A stretch of DNA of 64,000 bases, from contig NZ_CP138858.1 of the NCBI RefSeq assembly GCF_033878955.1, forward strand, positions 186,001 through 250,000, in the 5' to 3' direction. Shown piece by piece: positions 58,464 through 64,000 of this stretch. Position 1 is the first letter of the stretch. Every line of letters begins with the position of its first letter. The notes under the pieces were generated by a model. That model saw only the letters and a program-made list of their open reading frames with translations. It was not told the DNA's origin and searched no databases. A program made the translations under genes and the position numbers. Source of the stretch: Coraliomargarita algicola (GTDB lineage Bacteria; Verrucomicrobiota; Verrucomicrobiia; Opitutales; Coraliomargaritaceae).

Positions 58464-59954
58464 ATGAAAATCTCGATTGCAATGACTGTAAAGGCCTGCG
58501 CGCTGCTTGCGCTGACGTCTTTAGTCTCCATAGCCGCCACTCAACCCAACATCGTGTTCATCTTTGCCGATGATATGGGCTACGGCGACGTGCAAGTGCT
58601 CAATCCTGAGCGCGGTAAGATCCCGACGCCGCATATAGATGCCTTGGCGCGCGATGGGATGATCTTTACCGACGCCCACACGAGCTCGTCGGTTTGCACG
58701 CCGAGTCGTTACAGTTTGATGACTGGGCGCTATAATTGGCGCACGACGCGTCAAGCCGGTGTCCTCGGAGGCTTCGGTAATCCGCTGATTCCGACCGGCC
58801 GTATGACCGTCGCCAGTTTGTTGAAAGCACAGGGCTATCGCACGGCGATGATCGGCAAATGGCACCTTGGTATGAACCTGCCTAAGGGGCAGGGTATGAA
58901 CAATATCGATTGGTCTGGCACCATTACGGGCGGTCCCTTCGATCTCGGATTTGACTACTACTTTGGTATCTCGGCGTCGCTGGATATGCCTCCCTACATC
59001 TATATCGAGAACGACAAGTTTGTGGGTGAATGCACGACGACGAAAGCGTTCTTTCGCAAAGGGCCTGCGCATGAAGATTTCGAGGCGGTCAATGTGCTGG
59101 ATGATCTAGCTGAGAAAGCGGTGGAGTTCATCGAAAAGCAGGAGGCATCAACGCCATTTTTTACTTACATTGCATTGCCGTCGCCGCATACACCGATTGT
59201 CCCGACGCCAGAATGGAAGGGCAAAAGTGAGCTTGGTGCCTATGGTGACTTCCAGATGCAAACGGATGCCTTTGTGGGGCAAATCGTGGCTGCCGTAGAT
59301 GCGGGCGGATTCAGTCAGAATACGATCATCATCGTCTCCAGCGATAATGGTTGTTCCAAGGCTGCGGGGATCCCGGCACTTGAAGCGAAGGGGCATTTTC
59401 CCAGCGCGCAATTTCGAGGGTCGAAGTCTGACCTCTGGGATGGGGGGCACCGCGTGCCTTTTATCGTTCGCTGGCCTGCCATAGTCGAAGCGGGATCGCA
59501 GAGTGATGAGTTGATTTGCCTGACAGACTTTATGGCGACTTGCGCCGAACTAAGTGGCGGAGAACTGCCTGCCGATGCTGGCGAAGATAGCGTCAGTTTC
59601 TTGCCCGCACTCAAAGGAGACAGCATCGAATCAACACGTGCTGGCATTGTGCATCATTCCATCTCTGGTCATTTCGCGTATCGCATGGGGAAGTGGAAGC
59701 TCTTGCTGTCAAAAGGATCTGCGGGTTGGACGAGTCCGACTGAAAAGCAAATGCCCAAAGAGAGTCCCAACGCGCAGCTCTACGATCTAGGAGCTGATCC
59801 GGGTGAAACCACAAATCTGTATGAATCGCATCCCGAAGTCGCGGCAAGGCTACTCGCTCAGTTGGAGTCTGATGTGGCGCGCGGTCGTAGCACCGAGGGG
59901 CCTGCCGCTAAGAATGATACGAATCGGATTAATCTTTGGAAAATCACGAAATAG
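58464..59954 (+). CDS. Type I (S1) sulfatase, exported
   Basis: 496 residues. An excellent GGAGGA site (58451-58456) supports the start. Signal peptide to about residue 27. NIVFIFADDMGYGDVQVLNP, catalytic CTPSRYSLMTGRY with Cys78, MIGKWHLGMN, and IVSSDNGCSKAAG are present. The core is like the arylsulfatase A/N-acetylgalactosamine-type sulfatases. It is the last of the sulfatase group, separated from the GH78-like gene by a hairpin. Role: desulfation of glycan fragments. Confidence 0.92.
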   Translation: MKISIAMTVKACALLALTSLVSIAATQPNIVFIFADDMGYGDVQVLNPERGKIPTPHIDALARDGMIFTDAHTSSSVCTPSRYSLMTGRYNWRTTRQAGVLGGFGNPLIPTGRMTVASLLKAQGYRTAMIGKWHLGMNLPKGQGMNNIDWSGTITGGPFDLGFDYYFGISASLDMPPYIYIENDKFVGECTTTKAFFRKGPAHEDFEAVNVLDDLAEKAVEFIEKQEASTPFFTYIALPSPHTPIVPTPEWKGKSELGAYGDFQMQTDAFVGQIVAAVDAGGFSQNTIIIVSSDNGCSKAAGIPALEAKGHFPSAQFRGSKSDLWDGGHRVPFIVRWPAIVEAGSQSDELICLTDFMATCAELSGGELPADAGEDSVSFLPALKGDSIESTRAGIVHHSISGHFAYRMGKWKLLLSKGSAGWTSPTEKQMPKESPNAQLYDLGADPGETTNLYESHPEVAARLLAQLESDVARGRSTEGPAAKNDTNRINLWKITK

Positions 59955-59962
59955 ATACGATG

Positions 59963-60000
59963 AAAACACGAGTAAACCTTAACAGCTTTACTCGTGTTTT
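59963..60000. terminator. Bidirectional-type hairpin terminator
   Basis: AAAACACGAGTAAA-ccttaacagc-TTTACTCGTGTTTT is a perfect 14-bp stem with A- and T-runs at its ends, 9 bp after the sulfatase stop. It may terminate or attenuate the transcript before the GH78-like gene, whose start is 17 bp on. Confidence 0.7.
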
Positions 60001-60017
60001 CTAAATAACTGATACAG

Positions 60018-61787
60018 ATGAGACTACAGCTACTACGTTTTTTACTTATAAGCCTCTTGTGTGGCTCGATGCTGGATGCCGCGCCCACGCAGGTGGTGGA
60101 TGAATCGCCGGTCGAGCTGCGTGAGCTGGAGGAGGGGGTGACTCTCGTTGATTTCGGGCGGGTTGCTTTTGGCAATTTACGCCTAGAGGCGAGGGCTAAT
60201 GCCACAGTCACGGTTCATTTTGGCGAGGCAATCAAAGATGGTCGGGTGGATCGTCATCCACCGGGCACGGTGCGCTATCGAGCGGTCACGGTGGCTCTCG
60301 ATGGTGGCAGCGCAAGTGTTGTGGCGCCGCCACGGGATCGGCGCAATACGCAGACCAATCATCCCAAAAATCCACCGGCGATTCTGACGCCTGCGGAATG
60401 GGGCGTGGTCTTGCCTTTTCGCTGGGTCGAGATCGACGGTTGGCCAGGTGAATTGCTGCCGCAGCAAATTGTGCGTCAAGCTGCGTTTGCGTCCACTTGG
60501 GATGATGCGGCCGCAGCATTCGAATCGTCCAATCCACTGCTGAATCAGGTCTGGGAATTATGCCGTTATTCCATCAAAGCGACGACCTTTGCGGGCGTGT
60601 ATGTCGATGGCGACCGCGAGCGGATCCCCTACGAGGCGGATGCGTATCTAAATCAGCTCAGTCATTATTACACCGATAACGATATCCAGATGGCTCGCGA
60701 CACCATTGACCATCTGTTGGAGCATGGAACCTGGCCCAGTGAGTGGGCGCCGCACATGGTCTTCATGGTCTACGCCGATTGGATGCACACGGGGGATACC
60801 CCATGGATGGCTGGGCGTTATGAAGCGTTGAAGTCGAAAACCTTGTCCGACCGGCGCGGGGAGGATGCATTGATCGCCAGTAATCGCGCGCAGATGACAC
60901 GGACAGACATCGTAGACTGGCCGAAGGGGGAGCGTGATGGCTATGTCTTCACGGCTCGCAATACGGTGGTTAATGCCTTTCATTTGCAGGCGATCAAACG
61001 AATGGCCGAGCTGGCTCATGCGCTGAACAAGACGGCCGAGGCTCAAGCCTTTGAGGCCGACTTTGCCCGGGGCCGTGCCGCTTTTCAGCAGGTGTTTTTC
61101 GATGCGGACAAAGGCTTGTATCGTGACGGTATCCAGACGGATCATACGTCATTACACGCAAACTTATTTCCATTGGCCTTTGAGCTGGTTCCAGATGAAG
61201 CGCGCGAATCGCTGTCAGCGTGGTTGGCTGATCGCGGCATGCGATGCTCCGTATATGCGGCGCAGTATCTGATGGAGGGGCTGTTTGAAAATGGGGCGGG
61301 AGAGGCCGCGCTGGCTTTGATCTTGGCGGACAACGACCGCAGTTGGCGGCACATGCTTGAGAGTGGCACCACGATCACCTGGGAAGCCTGGGATCAAAAA
61401 TACAAGCCCAATCAGGACTGGAACCATGCCTGGGGCGCGGCGCCCGCGAATCTATTGCCACGCTACATCCTCGGAGCCGAGCCCTTAACTCCTGGTTGGA
61501 CGACGACTCGCATTCGTCCTCAGCTGGCAGGACTGACCGCGGCTAAAGGGAAGGTGCCGACTCCGCTGGGGCCGATCCTGATCGATTGGACCTATTCGGA
61601 CAGCTTTACACTTTCGCTGACCATACCCGAAGGCATGCAGGCTCAGGTGGAACTGCCCCGACTCGGCAAGGCTTCGCGGGTCTTTCGCGATGGAGTGCGC
61701 ATCAGAGCTGTGCCAAGCGAGGGGCCTTATCAATTCCATGTTCAGGGCCCGGCGCTGAGCACATTTAAAATCGAAACTACAAAATAA
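60018..61787 (+). CDS. GH78-like alpha-L-rhamnosidase family protein
   Basis: 589 residues. Signal peptide (about 1-22). Residues about 25-150 form a beta-sandwich (TLVDFGRVAFGNLRLEARAN); the six-hairpin (alpha/alpha)6 domain follows: FAGVYVDGDRERIPYEADAY, HLLEHGTWPSEWAPHMVFMV, YADWMHTGDTPW and ESGTTITWEAWDQKYKPNQD. The acidic cluster in DGDRERIPYEAD and the Glu of TWEAWD match the GH78 catalytic region. It is shorter than typical GH78 enzymes (often 800-1000 residues), which carry more N-terminal domains. Inverting hydrolysis of terminal alpha-L-rhamnose is the family reaction; the substrate here may be another deoxysugar. Confidence 0.8.
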   Translation: MRLQLLRFLLISLLCGSMLDAAPTQVVDESPVELRELEEGVTLVDFGRVAFGNLRLEARANATVTVHFGEAIKDGRVDRHPPGTVRYRAVTVALDGGSASVVAPPRDRRNTQTNHPKNPPAILTPAEWGVVLPFRWVEIDGWPGELLPQQIVRQAAFASTWDDAAAAFESSNPLLNQVWELCRYSIKATTFAGVYVDGDRERIPYEADAYLNQLSHYYTDNDIQMARDTIDHLLEHGTWPSEWAPHMVFMVYADWMHTGDTPWMAGRYEALKSKTLSDRRGEDALIASNRAQMTRTDIVDWPKGERDGYVFTARNTVVNAFHLQAIKRMAELAHALNKTAEAQAFEADFARGRAAFQQVFFDADKGLYRDGIQTDHTSLHANLFPLAFELVPDEARESLSAWLADRGMRCSVYAAQYLMEGLFENGAGEAALALILADNDRSWRHMLESGTTITWEAWDQKYKPNQDWNHAWGAAPANLLPRYILGAEPLTPGWTTTRIRPQLAGLTAAKGKVPTPLGPILIDWTYSDSFTLSLTIPEGMQAQVELPRLGKASRVFRDGVRIRAVPSEGPYQFHVQGPALSTFKIETTK

Positions 61788-61789
61788 CG

Positions 61790-64000
61790 ATGAAACGGAT
61801 TATTCAGTTCACATTTATTCAAGCAATCGCTCTCGGATTGAGCTCCTTTGGCGGGGACAGTGCCCTGTGCGCGGCACCGACAGGCGAGACTCAGTTAGAA
61901 CTGTTCTACGAGCAACCAGCGGAGCAGTGGGTGGAGGCCTTACCGTTGGGCAATGGTCGGCTTGGTGCGATGGTGTTTGGTGGCACCGAGGAGGAGCGCA
62001 TTCAGTTCAACGAAGCGACGCTCTATGCGGGCGGTCCTTACGATTATTCGCGGCCGGGGGCTTCGGATTATTTAGAGGAGATTCGCAGCTTACTTTTTGC
62101 CGGTGAGCAAAAGCAGGCCGAGCGCTTGGCGATGAAGGAGTTCATGAGCGATCCGATCAGCCAAGTGCCGTATCAGGCGTTTGCCGACCTGATCCTTCAG
62201 TTCCCGGGGCATGAGGCGGTGGAGGCCTATCGACGTGCGCTCGACATCCATGAAGCGGTGGCTACCACGCACTACACGGTGGATGGGGTGCGCTACACGC
62301 GCGAAGTTCTTGCGAGTTTCCCGGATCAAGTGATCGCCATTCGGATCACGGCCGACCACGCGGGCAAGGTCTCCTTTAACGCTGGATTCAAATCCGCACA
62401 CCGTAACAGCACGGTCAATGGAGCGGGGGACCACGAGTTACGCTTGAGCGGTGTGTTGCCTGATACCTACGAAGATAAACGTAAGAAATTTATCATGGAG
62501 GTGGCGAATCCGTTGCGTTTTGAAGCACGTCTTCGAGTGCAAGCAGAGGGTGGCTCGGTTGCGGTGAAGGATGGCAGCTTATCGGTCAAAGCGGCCGATG
62601 CCGTGACGCTTCTGTTAACCGCGGCAACCAGTTTTAAGAACTTTGAGGACGTCAGCGGTGACCCTGCGGAAATTTGCGCTAACATCCTGTCGGCTGTCAG
62701 CGATCAGAATTGGGAGGCCTTGAAAGCCGCGCATGTTCAAGATTATCAGTCGCTCTTTGACCGCGTCTCGATCGACCTCGGGACGGGGGAGAACGAAGCG
62801 CTGCCTACAGAAGTTCGCTTGAAACGGGCACCTGAATCAGATGATCCGGGCTTAGTCGCCTTAGTCTTTCAATATGGGCGTTATCTGCTCATCGCCAGCA
62901 GTCGTCCGGGTGGCCAACCAGCGAACCTGCAAGGCATCTGGAATGATTCGAACAATCCGCCTTGGGGGAGTCGCTATACCGTGAATATCAATACCGAGAT
63001 GAACTACTGGCCCGCCGAGATGGCGAACCTCGCGGAGTGTCACGAGCCGCTCTTGGACGCGATGCAGGAACTCGCGATTTCGGGCCAGCGAACCGCGAAG
63101 AATCTCTACAATGCGCGTGGTTGGGTGTTGCACCATAATTTCGATATTTGGCGCGGAACCGCTCCGATCAATGGCGCGAACCATGGGCTCTGGCCGACAG
63201 GGGGCGCGTGGCTGTGCCAACACCTGTGGTGGCATTATACCTTTAGCGAAGACCGTGCGTTTCTTGAGCGTGCCTATCCGGTGATGCGCGATGCGGCTTT
63301 GTTTTTTGTCGATTTTCTGGTCGAAGATCCACGCAATGACAAAGGCTGGCTGATCAGCACTCCGAGCCATTCGCCCGAAAACGGCGGGCTGGTTGCGGGG
63401 CCGACGATGGATCATCAAATCATTCGTAATCTGTTCAGCAACGTCATCGAGGCATCCGAGATCTTAGGTGAAGACACCGCCTTGCGCGCGCAACTCATCG
63501 AGATGCGCGCGCGCATTGTGCCGAACCAAATCGGTCGGCATGGGCAACTGCAGGAATGGCTGGAGGATAAGGATAATCCGAAGAGCAAACACCGTCACGT
63601 TTCCCATTTGTGGGGCCTGCATCCGGGCAACGAAATCAACTGGCGCGACACGCCGGAATTGTTCAATGCCGCCAAGCAGTCGCTCATTTTTCGTGGCGAC
63701 GAGGCCACTGGTTGGAGCATGGGCTGGAAGGTTAATTTCTGGGCGCGCTTCCTTGATGGCGATCATGCCGTGCTGATCCTGCGTAATCTGATACGCCCCG
63801 CGCAGGGCAAAGGTATCAGTATGTCCAAAGGCGGCGGACTGTATCCCAACCTGTTTGACGCGCATCCTCCGTTCCAGATCGATGGCAATTTCGGCGCGAC
63901 TGCGGGCATCATCGAAATGCTGCTGCAGAGTCATGTTAGAAACGAGGATGGCAGTTATCTGCTGCACTTACTACCGGCGTTGCCATCTGCATGGCCAGAT
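61790..64000 (+). CDS. GH95 alpha-L-fucosidase/galactosidase (3'-partial)
   Basis: 737 codons to the edge of the window, no stop reached. The start ATG 61790 is 2 bp after the GH78-like stop. Signal peptide at about 1-30. The N-terminal beta domain carries PLGNGRLGAMVFGG and FNEATLYAGGPYDYSRPGA. The helical catalytic domain shows PPWGSRYTVNINTEMNYWPA (N399 and N401 of the N-x-N pair), HHNFDIWRGTAPINGANHGL, STPSHSPENGG (general acid Glu530), HRHVSHLWGLHPGNE and QIDGNFGATAGI (Asp698). These match the residues described for the inverting 1,2-alpha-L-fucosidase family; some GH95 act on alpha-L-galactose. Probably the last part of a GH78-GH95 operon. Confidence 0.93.
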   Translation, partial: MKRIIQFTFIQAIALGLSSFGGDSALCAAPTGETQLELFYEQPAEQWVEALPLGNGRLGAMVFGGTEEERIQFNEATLYAGGPYDYSRPGASDYLEEIRSLLFAGEQKQAERLAMKEFMSDPISQVPYQAFADLILQFPGHEAVEAYRRALDIHEAVATTHYTVDGVRYTREVLASFPDQVIAIRITADHAGKVSFNAGFKSAHRNSTVNGAGDHELRLSGVLPDTYEDKRKKFIMEVANPLRFEARLRVQAEGGSVAVKDGSLSVKAADAVTLLLTAATSFKNFEDVSGDPAEICANILSAVSDQNWEALKAAHVQDYQSLFDRVSIDLGTGENEALPTEVRLKRAPESDDPGLVALVFQYGRYLLIASSRPGGQPANLQGIWNDSNNPPWGSRYTVNINTEMNYWPAEMANLAECHEPLLDAMQELAISGQRTAKNLYNARGWVLHHNFDIWRGTAPINGANHGLWPTGGAWLCQHLWWHYTFSEDRAFLERAYPVMRDAALFFVDFLVEDPRNDKGWLISTPSHSPENGGLVAGPTMDHQIIRNLFSNVIEASEILGEDTALRAQLIEMRARIVPNQIGRHGQLQEWLEDKDNPKSKHRHVSHLWGLHPGNEINWRDTPELFNAAKQSLIFRGDEATGWSMGWKVNFWARFLDGDHAVLILRNLIRPAQGKGISMSKGGGLYPNLFDAHPPFQIDGNFGATAGIIEMLLQSHVRNEDGSYLLHLLPALPSAWPD

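Overview
The window reads as a chromosome segment of a marine, polysaccharide-degrading member of the Verrucomicrobiota, most likely class Opitutia (Puniceicoccales or Coraliomargaritaceae, the Lentimonas/Coraliomargarita group). Seen: many exported enzymes, type I sulfatases next to GH29 fucosidases, TAT-exported Gfo/Idh/MocA oxidoreductases, and repeated C-termini of the PEP-CTERM type (V/I-P-E-P-x-x-Y-A-L-L, hydrophobic stretch, R-R-R). Family-level knowledge: this combination is typical of marine Opitutia that degrade fucoidan-like sulfated glycans. The species is not determined. No rRNA, tRNA, CRISPR array, phage or complete insertion sequence was seen.

Layout. 0-8.5 kb: a pseudopilin-like protein, a 1006-residue LamG protein, a PAS-AraC regulator, an ApbE flavinyltransferase overlapping an Agl23-type membrane glycosyltransferase, and a divergent GT2 gene. 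8.5-18.3 kb: sugar oxidation and uptake, with three Gfo/Idh/MocA proteins, DoxX, a discoidin lipoprotein, an MFS transporter, a TIM-barrel isomerase, an exported ankyrin protein and a ThuA-domain protein. 18.3-23.6 kb: three intact PEP-CTERM genes with terminators, a secreted histidine phosphatase, and gene relics. 23.7-32.5 kb: a REPIN-like repeat, a GH43-like protein, a GHL15-like protein, a sulfatase, a GH29 fucosidase and a parallel beta-helix protein. 32.6-36.3 kb: an extracellular-discoidin histidine kinase with its NarL-type regulator, divergent from a PEP-CTERM gene. 36.5-43.4 kb: GH29, two sulfatases, an esterase and a second ThuA copy. 43.6-46.7 kb: a second kinase/regulator pair, again divergent from a PEP-CTERM-type gene, this one broken. 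46.7-48.5 kb: a decay zone with a short inverted-repeat element and three broken SGNH or esterase genes, ending in a deletion junction that removed the start of a GH3 gene. 50.6-64 kb: GH29, a PEP-CTERM protein, a sulfatase, a 1031-residue GH29-sulfatase fusion, another sulfatase, a GH78-like rhamnosidase and a GH95 fucosidase that runs off the end.

How it fits together (inference). Exported sulfatases remove sulfate, and GH29, GH95 and possibly the beta-helix protein release fucose from a sulfated fucan. GH78, GH3, GH43-like and esterase activities trim other parts of the glycan. The MFS, Gfo/Idh, isomerase and ThuA genes could import and oxidise the released sugars. The two discoidin kinases are candidate sensors of extracellular glycan, with adjacent PEP-CTERM genes as likely targets. 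No SusC/SusD pair and no formylglycine-generating enzyme lie in the window.

The strongest leads are the duplicated discoidin-kinase/regulator/PEP-CTERM module, the GH29-sulfatase fusion, an ATGTTAAT motif upstream of four of the PEP-CTERM genes, and shuffled, partly decayed duplicate gene blocks (two ThuA copies about 91% identical in protein, with relics of the same neighbouring families beside each).
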